The notes under the pieces: model-generated
Seen by the model: the letters and a program-made list of their open reading frames with translations, nothing else
Told to the model about the DNA's origin: nothing
Database searches by the model: none
In this document: piece after piece, positions 25,731 through 34,251 of the stretch
Position numbering within the stretch: position 1 is the stretch's first letter
Layout: the number at the start of each line of letters is the position of its first letter
Translations under genes and position numbers: made by a program
Origin: Aeromonas rivipollensis
GTDB lineage: Bacteria > Pseudomonadota > Gammaproteobacteria > Enterobacterales > Aeromonadaceae
Direction: 5' to 3'
Length of the DNA: 64,000 nt
NCBI RefSeq assembly: GCF_037811135.1
Contig: NZ_CP149130.1
Span: 509,001 to 573,000, forward strand

Positions 25731-27161
25731 TCAGGCGGTGGCCAGATCCAGCTTGCCGGCTGCCTGCTGGCGCTTGTAGACCAGCAGGGTCAGTACCACG
25801 GGCACCACTATGGCCACCAGCATGGCGACGGCGTAGATGGCCCAGTACTGGGGCTGGATGGAGAGGATGCCCGGCAGGCCGCCCACCCCGATGCCGTTGG
25901 CCATCACGCCGCTGAAGCCGCAGATGAGGGCCGCGAGGCTGGAGCCCACCATGGCGCACAGCATGGGGAACTTGTACTTGAGGTTGATGCCGTACATGGC
26001 CGGCTCGGTTACCCCCAGGTAGGCGGAGATGGCGGCCGGGACAGAGATCTCCCGCTCGTTCTCCTTGCGGCTGATCAGGATGATACCGACGACCGCCGAC
26101 GCCTGGGCGATATTGGAGAGGGCGATCAGCGGCCAGATGGGGGTGCCGCCCATGCTCTGCATCAGTTGCAGATCCACAGCGTTGGTGGTGTGGTGGATGC
26201 CGGTGATGACCAGCGGCGCATAGAGGAAGCCGAACAGGGCGGCGCCTATGGGGGCGAAGGACCCCGTCATGGCGGCCTTGGCGGCGAAGCCGACCCCCTC
26301 GCCAATCCAGCGACCGAAGGGGCCGATGAAGGCGTGGGCCACTATCACCGCCAGCAGCAGGGAGATGAAGGGCACTATCACCAGGTAGAGGTAGGCCGGA
26401 ATGATGCGCTTGAGGCTGGTTTCCACCCAGGCGAGGAAGACACCCGCCAGCAGGGCCGGAATGACCTGGGCCTGATAGCCCACCTTCTGGATGACGAAGA
26501 GGCCGAAGTCCCACACTTCCGGGGTTTGCTGACCGATGCCGTAGGCGTTCATCAGCTGCGGCGACACCAGGGTGATACCCAGCACTATGCCGAGGATCTC
26601 GGATCCTCCCATCTTCTTCACCGCAGACCAGCAGACGCCCACCGGCAGGAAGTGGAAGATGGCCTCACCCAGCAACCAGAGGAAGGCGTGCACCTGGGCC
26701 CAGAACTGGCTGATCTCCACCAGGGTATGGGTCCCGTCGTCGAACATCTTGATGTCGCCGATGACATTGCGAAAACCCAGGATCAGGCCGCCGGTGATGA
26801 TGGCGGGCAGCAAGGGCACGAAGATCTCCGCCAGGTGGGAGATGCCGCGCTCCAGCGGATTCATGTTGTGGCGGGCCGCCTGCTTGGCGGCATCCTTGCT
26901 GGCGCCGCTCACCCCTATCTCCTCGGTGAGCGCCTTGTACCACTGATCCACCTCGTTGCCGATCACCACCTGGAACTGGCCGCCCTGGGTGAAGCTGCCC
27001 TTCACCGAGGGTATGGTCTCGATGGCCTTGGGATCGGCCTTGGCCGGATCGGCCAGCACGAACCTGAGCCGGGTCAGGCAGTGGCTGACGGTGGTGATGT
27101 TGTCCTTGCCGCCGATCCGTTCGATCAGCTGTGCCAGATGCTGTGTGTTGACTTTTGACAT
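25731..27161 (-). CDS. treB: PTS trehalose transporter EIIBC
   Basis: A 476-residue PTS permease. The N-terminal EIIB domain (residues 1-90) contains the phosphorylated cysteine in TVSHCLTRLRFVL (about Cys28). The EIIC domain follows with about ten TM helices and ends without an EIIA domain, so a glucose-type EIIA must come from elsewhere, as in E. coli. Trehalose is imported as trehalose 6-phosphate for TreC. It is the first gene after two TreR-like operators. Confidence 0.93.
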   Translation of the reverse strand: MSKVNTQHLAQLIERIGGKDNITTVSHCLTRLRFVLADPAKADPKAIETIPSVKGSFTQGGQFQVVIGNEVDQWYKALTEEIGVSGASKDAAKQAARHNMNPLERGISHLAEIFVPLLPAIITGGLILGFRNVIGDIKMFDDGTHTLVEISQFWAQVHAFLWLLGEAIFHFLPVGVCWSAVKKMGGSEILGIVLGITLVSPQLMNAYGIGQQTPEVWDFGLFVIQKVGYQAQVIPALLAGVFLAWVETSLKRIIPAYLYLVIVPFISLLLAVIVAHAFIGPFGRWIGEGVGFAAKAAMTGSFAPIGAALFGFLYAPLVITGIHHTTNAVDLQLMQSMGGTPIWPLIALSNIAQASAVVGIILISRKENEREISVPAAISAYLGVTEPAMYGINLKYKFPMLCAMVGSSLAALICGFSGVMANGIGVGGLPGILSIQPQYWAIYAVAMLVAIVVPVVLTLLVYKRQQAAGKLDLATA

Positions 27162-27229
27162 GAGCCTTCCCTCTGTGACTCGATGAATAATGGTCGTTTC
27201 TTTGCCGGCTGGCCAATGACCACCCGCTT

Positions 27230-27247
27230 ATTGGTATCGTTCCCAAT
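27230..27247. promoter_or_regulatory. TreR-like operator, treB-proximal
   Basis: ATTGGTATCGTTCCCAAT, an imperfect palindrome 69 bp upstream of the treB start. Confidence 0.7.
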
Positions 27248-27276
27248 CAGCATGAAGCCAGTGGCCGACATCAGCA

Positions 27277-27292
27277 ATGGGAACGTTCCCAA
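27277..27292. promoter_or_regulatory. TreR-like operator, distal
   Basis: A perfect GGGAACGTTCCC palindrome (27279-27290) of the type bound by E. coli TreR, between treR and treB. Its centre is about 46 bp from that of the proximal site. Confidence 0.75.
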
Positions 27293-27348
27293 TTCGTGGC
27301 GGTGGTCACAAAAAGTGCAAAACGCCGGTAATGAGAGGAAAAGATAGA

Positions 27349-28296
27349 CTACAGGGGCTGACAGGGGGCTATGGTGGCTCTGGGGGCCTGGCCCTCTTCA
27401 ATCTGATCGAGCAGCTGTCTGGCGGCCAGAATGCCGGCATCCTTGTAGCCGAAATCCAGGTTGAGGGCGTTGGCAAACAGGAAGGTGAGCATGGGGTTGC
27501 TGCCGAGACCGCTGACCAGAATGTCGGTGCGCCCCCGCTCCTGCAGGTATTTGGCGGCGCCTATGGCCAGGGTGTCGCTGGCGCAGACCAGCGCCTGGGT
27601 GCTGGGGGTGACCAGCTCGGCCGCCAGCCGGTAGCCGCTGTGCAGGCTGAGATCCCCGAGGGCGCTGTGGGGCGTGCGGCCCAGCGCCTCGCAGTAGTCG
27701 AGATAAGCCTGGTGACGGCGCAGACCAGTGGTGAGATCGCTGCGCTCGACTCCCAGATAGGCCACCTGGTCTATGCCCCGCCCCCTGAGGTGCTCGAGCA
27801 CGGCCCGCACCGCCCCCTCGTCATCGTAACAAACGGAGGAGAACCCGGGGTGCTCGCGCACCATCAGCACCAGCTTCTCCTTGAGGGGCGCCATGGCGGC
27901 GTAGTCCAGATCGTTGAAGGCAAACAGTATGATGCCGTCCACCCCCCGCCGCTCCAGCACGGCTAGGTGTTCGCTCACCTTGGCGGGGGAGAACTTGCTC
28001 TCCATCAGCACTGCATCGTAGCCGCGGGCATAGAGGGTCTCCAGCATGCCGCGCACCGCCTGGTTTTCCGAGCTGGAGTCGAGGCGTGACACGACGATGC
28101 CGATCACCTGCTGGCTCTGGCTGCGCATGGCCCGGGCCGACTTGCTCGGCACGAAGTCGTGCTGGGCGATCACCGCCTCGACCCTGGCTCTGGTCTGGGC
28201 GTTGACCTTGGGATCCTGATTGAGCACCCGGGAGACGGTCGACTTGCCGACCCCGCTCAGGCGGGCGATATCGAGGATGGTCAGTTTCTTTTCCAT
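27349..28296 (-). CDS. treR: Trehalose operon repressor, LacI family
   Basis: A 315-residue LacI-type repressor. The HTH and hinge (residues 1-60: LTILDIARLSGVGKSTVSRV, NQDPKVNAQTRARVEAVI) match TreR. The effector-binding domain follows. E. coli TreR is induced by trehalose 6-phosphate. It lies upstream of treB on the same strand with 187 bp between, holding two operators. The spacing and operators suggest separate promoters for treR and treBC-maa. Confidence 0.92.
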   Translation of the reverse strand: MEKKLTILDIARLSGVGKSTVSRVLNQDPKVNAQTRARVEAVIAQHDFVPSKSARAMRSQSQQVIGIVVSRLDSSSENQAVRGMLETLYARGYDAVLMESKFSPAKVSEHLAVLERRGVDGIILFAFNDLDYAAMAPLKEKLVLMVREHPGFSSVCYDDEGAVRAVLEHLRGRGIDQVAYLGVERSDLTTGLRRHQAYLDYCEALGRTPHSALGDLSLHSGYRLAAELVTPSTQALVCASDTLAIGAAKYLQERGRTDILVSGLGSNPMLTFLFANALNLDFGYKDAGILAARQLLDQIEEGQAPRATIAPCQPL

Positions 28297-28431
28297 GGGG
28301 GATCCGTGACAGGGGAGGGCGACAACCGGGATGCAGACATTGTTGTGATTAAGTCCTGTGAATACAAGCCCATGGCGTTAGAATGCCAATTTGCCCAGGC
28401 GACTCCCCCGCCATTGCACAGGACGCGCATC

Positions 28432-29382
28432 ATGGATCTGTTGGCAAGTCTGCACTTCTCCCTCTCCATCACTGGCCCCATCTGCCTGGTGCTGGTGCTC
28501 GGGATCTGGCTCAAGCGGCTCGGTCTCTTGCCCGACAGTTTCGTCGAGTCCGCCTCCCGACTGGTATTTCAGGTCACCTTGCCAGCCTTGCTGTTTCTCA
28601 GCATGGTGCGCACCGACTTCTCCACCATGCCGAGCCCCTGGCTCATCCTCTACGGCCTGTTAGGCACTTTGGCCGGTTTCCTGGTGCTCGAGCTGCTGGC
28701 GGCCCGCTTTATCCCCGAGCGGCGTCTGCGCGGCATCTTCGTGCAGGGCAGCTTTCGCGGCAACATGGGGATCATGGGGCTGGCCTATGTGCAGAACGCC
28801 TACGGCCCCGAGGGCATAGGGGCCGCCGCCCTGCTGGTGGGCTCCATCACGGTGCTCTACAACATCCTCGCGGTGATCACCCTGACCCGCAGCCTGGGGG
28901 GTGGAAAAGGGCTCAAGCCCATCCTCAAGGGGATCGTCAGAAACCCCCTCATCATCGCCATACTGGCGGCCCTGCCGTTCGGCCTGCTCGGCATAGAGCT
29001 GCCCCAGCTGGTGATCGCCACGGGCAACTACTTCGCCAGCATGACGCTGCCGCTGGCGCTGCTCTGCACCGGTGCCAGCCTCAACCTCAAGGCCCTGCGC
29101 GGCGGCGCCATGCTGACCGGCTGGGCCACCGCCAACCGCCTGTTCTGCATTCCCGTGCTGCTGGTGCTGGGGGCCTGGGCGCTCGGTTTCAGTCCCCAGG
29201 CCCTCGGCATCCTCTTCCTCATCAGCTCCACCCCGACCGCGGCCGCCAGCTATGTGATGACCCGCGCCATGGGAGGTGACAGCGCACTGGCGGCGAACAT
29301 CATCGCCACCACCACCCTGGGTTCGCTCGTCACCACCAGCCTGGGAGCGGCCCTGATGAACTACCTGGGGTTGATGGGATAA
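28432..29382 (+). CDS. AEC (auxin efflux carrier) family permease
   Basis: A 316-residue inner-membrane transporter with ten TM helices in two five-helix halves. Family features: a helix 1 with GPICLVLVLGIWLKR, an internal helix with GSFRGNMGIMGLA, and the paired half with LICTGASL-like LLCTGASLNLKAL. Relatives carry dicarboxylates or amino acids (for example MdcF); the substrate here is unknown. AGGA precedes the ATG. It is divergent from treR. The coding region's 3' end is partly repeated downstream (29394-29481). Confidence 0.82.
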   Translation: MDLLASLHFSLSITGPICLVLVLGIWLKRLGLLPDSFVESASRLVFQVTLPALLFLSMVRTDFSTMPSPWLILYGLLGTLAGFLVLELLAARFIPERRLRGIFVQGSFRGNMGIMGLAYVQNAYGPEGIGAAALLVGSITVLYNILAVITLTRSLGGGKGLKPILKGIVRNPLIIAILAALPFGLLGIELPQLVIATGNYFASMTLPLALLCTGASLNLKALRGGAMLTGWATANRLFCIPVLLVLGAWALGFSPQALGILFLISSTPTAAASYVMTRAMGGDSALAANIIATTTLGSLVTTSLGAALMNYLGLMG

Positions 29383-29393
29383 GGCACTGTCGC

Positions 29394-29481
29394 CATGTGA
29401 CGGCCCCGGCCATGGGGCGCGCATTGGCGACGAACCTCATCGCCACCATCACCCTGAGCTCGCTCGTCACCACTGACCTGG
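29394..29481 (+). pseudogene. Degenerate duplicate of the AEC permease 3' end
   Basis: Translated, it reads AMGRALATNLIATITLSS, similar to the permease's own AMGGDSALAANIIATTTLGS at 29268-29325. It lies in another frame after the stop and is about 137-143 bp from the original. It is either a partial tandem duplication or the last piece of a lost paralogue. Confidence 0.7.
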
Positions 29482-29514
29482 GGCTTGAACAGCCTATGGG
29501 TCCGGCCTCGGGGC

Positions 29515-30918
29515 TCAGCTGTGTTCACGCTCCTGCTCCAGCACCATTTTTTCATGGGCCAGGAAGAAGGGGCGGTAGAGCACATAGCTGTTGAGGATGC
29601 AGACCAGGCTCATCAGGCCATTGCTCCAACTGCCGTTGGCCGCCCAGGCGGCACCGAGAGGAGAGGGCATGGACCAGGGCAGCAGGGCGATGAACTTGTC
29701 GAGAAACCCCCACTGGGTCAGCTGCCAGGCGAGCACGGCGTTGATCAGGGGGACGCCGATGAAGGGCAGGAAGAACAGCGGATTCATGATGATGGGGAAA
29801 CCGAACAGCAGCGGCTCATTGATGTTGAACATCGAGGGGATGAAACCCAGCTTGCCCACCGACTGAATCGAGTGAGAGCGACTGCGCATGGCCATAAACA
29901 CCAGTGGCAAGGTAGTCCCAATCCCCCCGATCAGCAGGTAGTAGTCCCAGAACCCTTGCAGGAAGATATGGGGCAGGGGCTCTCCTGCCATCAGCGCGGC
30001 CTGGTTGGCGCTCACCCCGGCCATCCAGAAGGGTGACAGCAATCCGGTCACTATCAGGGCGCCGTGGATCCCCATGAACCAGAGCAGATGGGCGATCAGC
30101 AGGGTGATCAGCAGGGCGGGCAGGGTGTCGGCCCCCACGATCAGGGGCCGGAACAGGGCGGCCATGAAGTCCGGCAGACTGATCCCGAACTGCTGCTTCA
30201 ACCAGAGCCGCAACAGGCTCAGCGACAGCATGATGAACAGCAGCGGCACTATCAGCTGAAAGCCCCGGCGGGTCATCACCGGCACCTCGTCCGGCATCTG
30301 AATGTACCAGCCCCGGCGATAGAAGAGCCGGGTCACCTCCACCGAGTAGAACGCCATCAGCAGGGCCGTGAAGATCCCGGCTCCCCCCAGATAGCCAAAC
30401 ACCCCGGGTTGCAGCGAGCGAAAGTCGATCAGCATCAGGAAGGCCATGCAGCCCCCCAGGCCGCACAGGCGCTCCGGCATTTCGTATGCCTTGGCGAGGC
30501 TGGACGCCGCACCGAAGGCGATGATCAGCGCCACCAACCCCAGGGTGTGGGAGTAGACGGGAAACAGGAAAGGATGCAGTGCCCGCGCCAGCCAGTGCAG
30601 CCACTGTCCGAAGGCGTGCGGCGTGTCGGGGGCGATGGGAGGATAGAGGATGGGGACCAGCAGGCTGCCGACGATGACGAAGGGCATGGCCAGCTGAAAA
30701 CCATCGCGCAAGGAGAGCACATGGCGACTGCGGGTCAGCCAGTTGGCAAACGGTACCATGCGCTGCTCTATCATGCCGACCAGCATTGCCATCCATTGCA
30801 GATTCATCACGTTATTCGGTTCCTTGTCATCCTGATACCCCTTGTCATCACGGGGCTTGGACGCCATTTTGACGGCTTTGTGGTTTTGTTTCCGTAATAT
30901 CCTCGACCATTTTGCCAT
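29515..30918 (-). CDS. PTS EIIC, lactose/cellobiose family (second copy)
   Basis: A permease of about 467 residues with ten TM helices of the PTS_EIIC lactose/cellobiose type. The core begins MIEQRMVPFANWL, with SLRDGFQLAMPFVIVGSLL and the conserved FMGIHGALIVTGLLSPFW and FNINEPLLFGFPIIMNPLFFLPF loops. ATG 30918 has GAGG 7 nt upstream and adds a 37-residue polar tail (KQNHKAVKMASKPRDDKG); starts at 30810 (GTG) or 30807 would fit the family length better but have a poorly placed AAGGA. It is divergent from the EIIB gene across the 42-bp palindrome and has no EIIA or EIIB of its own. Confidence 0.8.
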   Translation of the reverse strand: MAKWSRILRKQNHKAVKMASKPRDDKGYQDDKEPNNVMNLQWMAMLVGMIEQRMVPFANWLTRSRHVLSLRDGFQLAMPFVIVGSLLVPILYPPIAPDTPHAFGQWLHWLARALHPFLFPVYSHTLGLVALIIAFGAASSLAKAYEMPERLCGLGGCMAFLMLIDFRSLQPGVFGYLGGAGIFTALLMAFYSVEVTRLFYRRGWYIQMPDEVPVMTRRGFQLIVPLLFIMLSLSLLRLWLKQQFGISLPDFMAALFRPLIVGADTLPALLITLLIAHLLWFMGIHGALIVTGLLSPFWMAGVSANQAALMAGEPLPHIFLQGFWDYYLLIGGIGTTLPLVFMAMRSRSHSIQSVGKLGFIPSMFNINEPLLFGFPIIMNPLFFLPFIGVPLINAVLAWQLTQWGFLDKFIALLPWSMPSPLGAAWAANGSWSNGLMSLVCILNSYVLYRPFFLAHEKMVLEQEREHS

Positions 30919-30982
30919 TTCATTACCTCGCTCACACTTCCCGACCCCTTGAACCGGAAAATGCCGATCCCGCTCACACATC

Positions 30983-31024
30983 AATGGATTTAATTTGGAA
31001 ACCGGTTTCCAAATTAAATCCATT
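30983..31024. promoter_or_regulatory. Perfect 42-bp palindrome, probable LacI-type operator
   Basis: 21-bp arms meet between 31003 and 31004 with no mismatch and no loop. The core TGGAAACCGGTTTCCA resembles the E. coli AscG operator (TGAAACCGGTTTCA). It lies 47 bp before the EIIB start and 65 bp before the divergent EIIC start. Confidence 0.8.
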
Positions 31025-31070
31025 CGATCCAGAATGCGCCATCCGTTATGAACGTCTGGAGAATCGGGAA

Positions 31071-31376
31071 ATGAAAAGAATCATGTTGTGCTGCTCTTCC
31101 GGCATGTCCACCAGCCTGCTGGTCAAGAAGATGAAAGAGGAGGCGGACAAGCGGGGATTGGACGCCGAGATACAGGCCTTCGGAGCGGCAGAGTTCGATC
31201 TGCAGATGCCTCGCTACCAGGTGGTGCTGCTGGGGCCCCAGGTCAAATACATGCAGGCCGAGCTGCAGCAGCGTGCCGCGGCCCACGGCGTACCGGTCGA
31301 CACCATCAACATGATGGATTACGGCATGCAACGGGGTGACAAGGTCCTCGACCATGCCCTCACCCTGATCGGCTGA
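31071..31376 (+). CDS. PTS EIIB, lactose/cellobiose family
   Basis: A 101-residue cytosolic phosphocarrier. The phosphorylated cysteine is Cys8 in LCCSSGMSTSLL, the same P-loop as in ChbB (N,N'-diacetylchitobiose EIIB), followed by VVLLGPQVKYM. It takes phosphate from the EIIA at 34252 and passes it to sugar bound in EIIC. It is the first gene of the beta-glucoside PTS operon, 47 bp after the palindromic operator. Confidence 0.92.
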   Translation: MKRIMLCCSSGMSTSLLVKKMKEEADKRGLDAEIQAFGAAEFDLQMPRYQVVLLGPQVKYMQAELQQRAAAHGVPVDTINMMDYGMQRGDKVLDHALTLIG

Positions 31377-31416
31377 TGCGCAGACCCCAACCAGTGAATG
31401 TCACAAGGAAACCTTC

Positions 31417-32742
31417 ATGAACACCCTTTACGAGCGCTTTGTCAGTACCATAGAGAACCGGGTCAGCCCGCTGGCCGGCCGGATCGGCCAGCAGAAATAC
31501 GTGCAGGCGATCCGTGACGGCTTCATCGCCGCCTTGCCCTTCATGATCGTCGGCAGCTTCATGCTGGTGTTCATCTTTCCCCCCTTCTCACCCCAGACCC
31601 AATGGGGATTTGCCCGTGCCTGGCTCGACTTCTCGTCGACCTATCAGTCCCAGTTGCTGCTCCCCTTCCAGTTGAGCATGGGGCTGATGACCCTGTTCAT
31701 CTCGGTGGGAATAGGCGCCAGCCTGGCGCGGCAGAACGGTCTGGACCCCGTCACCACAGGCCTGCTCTGCCTGATGTCCTTCATGCTGGTGGCCGCCCCC
31801 GTCAAGGATGGTGCCATCTCCATGCAGTATTTTTCCGGCCAGGGGATCTTCACTGCCCTGATCACCGCCATCTATGCGGCCGAGGTCTATGCCTTCCTCA
31901 AGCGCAACAACATCACCATCAAGTTGCCGCCCCAGGTGCCGACCGGCGTCGCCCGCTCCTTCGAGGTGCTGATCCCTGTGCTGGTGATCATCCTGACCCT
32001 GCACCCCCTCAACCTGATCCTGGAGAGCACCACCGGTATGATTTTGCCGGAGGCCATCATGTCGCTGGTCAAGCCGCTGGTGGCGGCCTCCGATTCCCTG
32101 CCTGCCATGTTGCTGGCGGTGCTGGTGTGCCAGGTGCTCTGGTTCGCGGGGATCCACGGTGCCCTGATTGTCACCGGCATCATGAACCCGTTCTGGATGG
32201 CCAATCTGGCCAACAACCAGGCCGCCATGGCGGCTGGTGAAGCCCTGCCACACATCTTCCTGCAGGGCTTCTGGGATCACTACCTGCTGATCGGCGGCGT
32301 CGGCTCCACCCTGCCGCTGGCCTTCCTGCTGCTGCGCAGCAAGGCCGCCCACCTGAGATCCATCGGCAAGATGGGTGTGGTACCTGGCCTGTTCAACATC
32401 AACGAACCCATCCTGTTCGGTGCGCCCATAGTGATGAACCCGGTGTTCTTCCTGCCTTTCATCCTGGTACCCATGATCAACGCCACTCTGGCCTGGTTTG
32501 CCCTGGATATAGGTCTGGTGGAGCGGGTTGTCTCTCTCACTCCCTGGACCACCCCAGGTCCCATCGGCGCCTCCTGGGCTGCCAACTGGGCCATCAGCCC
32601 CATGGTGCTGAGCCTGCTCTGCATGTGCTCCGCCGCTGCCATGTATTACCCCTTCCTGAAAGCCTATGAGCGCACTTTGCTCAAGCAGGAAGAACGGACT
32701 GACTCGAAAGAACCGACACTGGCGGCCGCCGCCACCCGTTGA
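31417..32742 (+). CDS. PTS EIIC, cellobiose/beta-glucoside type
   Basis: A 441-residue permease with about ten TM helices. The opening GQQKYVQAIRDGFIAALPFM and the conserved loops FAGIHGALIVTGIMNPFW and FNINEPILFGAPIVMNPVFF are diagnostic of the family. AAGGAAA precedes the ATG. It shares its architecture with the divergent EIIC at 29515 but the two clearly differ in sequence. A terminator-like hairpin separates it from the downstream glycosidase gene. Confidence 0.92.
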   Translation: MNTLYERFVSTIENRVSPLAGRIGQQKYVQAIRDGFIAALPFMIVGSFMLVFIFPPFSPQTQWGFARAWLDFSSTYQSQLLLPFQLSMGLMTLFISVGIGASLARQNGLDPVTTGLLCLMSFMLVAAPVKDGAISMQYFSGQGIFTALITAIYAAEVYAFLKRNNITIKLPPQVPTGVARSFEVLIPVLVIILTLHPLNLILESTTGMILPEAIMSLVKPLVAASDSLPAMLLAVLVCQVLWFAGIHGALIVTGIMNPFWMANLANNQAAMAAGEALPHIFLQGFWDHYLLIGGVGSTLPLAFLLLRSKAAHLRSIGKMGVVPGLFNINEPILFGAPIVMNPVFFLPFILVPMINATLAWFALDIGLVERVVSLTPWTTPGPIGASWAANWAISPMVLSLLCMCSAAAMYYPFLKAYERTLLKQEERTDSKEPTLAAAATR

Positions 32743-32752
32743 TTGCCTGCCG

Positions 32753-32776
32753 GGGCCGCCTGGCGGCCTCTTTTTT
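32753..32776 (+). terminator. Intra-operon terminator-like hairpin
   Basis: GGCCGCC / GGCGGCC stem (32754-32768) with a single-base loop, followed by TC and six T residues, 21 bp before the glycosidase start. It should lower expression of the downstream genes. Confidence 0.75.
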
Positions 32777-32796
32777 CAAGCTTGGAGTAACAAGAG

Positions 32797-34182
32797 ATGC
32801 AATACCGTTTTCCTGAACAGTTCTGGTGGGGCAGCGCCTCCTCCGCCGCCCAGGCCGAAGGCGCCAGCCTCCAGGGCGGCAAGGCCCCAACCATCTGGGA
32901 TCACTGGTTCGAGCAGTCCCCCAACCGTTTCCATCAGCAGATAGGGCCGGCGCAGACCTCAGGTTTTTATGAGCATTTTCGCGATGACATCCGTCTGCTG
33001 AAGCAGCTTGGTCACAACAGCTTCCGCACCTCCATCGCCTGGTCCAGGCTGATCCCGGCTGGCCGGGGGGAGCCCAACCCAGAGGCCGTTGCCTTCTACG
33101 ACGCCATGCTCGACGAGCTGAAGGCCGAGGGGATCGAGCCCTTTATCTGCCTGTTCCACTTCGACATGCCGATGAGCATGCAGGCACTGGGTGGCTGGGA
33201 GAGTCGGGAGGTGGTCGCCGCCTACGCCGAGTTTGCCGAGACCTGCTTCAGGCTGTTCGGTCACAAGGTCAAGCACTGGTTCACCTTCAACGAGCCGATC
33301 GTGCCGGTGGAGGGGGGCTACCTCTACGACTTCCACTATCCGAACGTGGTGGATTTTCGCCGCGCCGCCACCGTGGCCTATCACACCATGCTGGCTCATG
33401 CCACGGCGGTGCAGCGTTACCGGGAGCTCGGTCAGGATGGTCAGATTGGCATCATCCTGAATCTGACCCCCTCCTATCCGCGATCGCAACACCCGGCGGA
33501 TCTGAAGGCGGCCAACATTGCGGATCTGATGTTCAACCGCAGCTTCCTGGATCCGGCGGTCAAGGGGGAATACCCCGCCGAGCTGGTCGAGCTGCTGCGG
33601 GAATACGATCAGCTGCCGGCCTGCGAGCCGGGCGATGCCGCCCTGCTGGCGGCCGGCAAGATAGACCTGCTGGGGGTCAACTACTACCAGCCGCGCCGGG
33701 TCAAGGCGCGCAGCCACGCGGTCAATCCTGCCAGCCCCTTCATGCCGGAGTGGTTCTTCGACTACTACGAGATGCCGGGCCGCAAGATGAACCCGCACCG
33801 GGGCTGGGAGATCTACGAGCAGGGGATCTACGACATCCTGGTCAACCTGCGCGACCACTACGGCAACATCCCGAGCTACATCTCCGAGAACGGCATGGGG
33901 GTGGAGGGGGAGGCCAGGTTCAAGGGCGAGGACGGCCAGATCCAGGATGACTACCGCATCGGCTTCATCCGGGATCACCTCATCTGGCTGCACAAGGGGC
34001 TGTCGGAGGGCTGTCAGTGCCGGGGTTATCACCTCTGGACCTTCATCGACAACTGGTCGTGGAGCAATGCCTACAAGAACCGTTACGGCTTCATCGAGCT
34101 GGAGCTGGAGAGCCAGACCCGGCGCATCAAGAAGAGCGGCCAGTGGTTTGCCACCGCCGCCCGTGAGAATGGCTTCGACTGA
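32797..34182 (+). CDS. GH1 6-phospho-beta-glucosidase
   Basis: A 461-residue glycoside hydrolase of family 1. The acid/base Glu is in TFNEP near residue 166 and the nucleophile Glu in YISENGMG near residue 365; the start FPEQFWWGSASSAAQAEG is the family N-terminal signature. In this PTS operon it should hydrolyse imported phospho-cellobiose or other phospho-beta-glucosides in the cytosol. No signal peptide. GGAG precedes the ATG. Confidence 0.92.
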   Translation: MQYRFPEQFWWGSASSAAQAEGASLQGGKAPTIWDHWFEQSPNRFHQQIGPAQTSGFYEHFRDDIRLLKQLGHNSFRTSIAWSRLIPAGRGEPNPEAVAFYDAMLDELKAEGIEPFICLFHFDMPMSMQALGGWESREVVAAYAEFAETCFRLFGHKVKHWFTFNEPIVPVEGGYLYDFHYPNVVDFRRAATVAYHTMLAHATAVQRYRELGQDGQIGIILNLTPSYPRSQHPADLKAANIADLMFNRSFLDPAVKGEYPAELVELLREYDQLPACEPGDAALLAAGKIDLLGVNYYQPRRVKARSHAVNPASPFMPEWFFDYYEMPGRKMNPHRGWEIYEQGIYDILVNLRDHYGNIPSYISENGMGVEGEARFKGEDGQIQDDYRIGFIRDHLIWLHKGLSEGCQCRGYHLWTFIDNWSWSNAYKNRYGFIELELESQTRRIKKSGQWFATAARENGFD

Positions 34183-34251
34183 TTATTCTGTCACTTGACC
34201 CCTATAAAGAGCGCCAGCCCCAGGGCCGGCGCCCATCATCAAGGAGTGTGT

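Noticed and set aside
34200..34251. TTGACC and TATAAA strings before the EIIA gene as an internal promoter
   Set aside because: The two hexamer-like strings are only 2 bp apart, so they cannot form a sigma-70 promoter.
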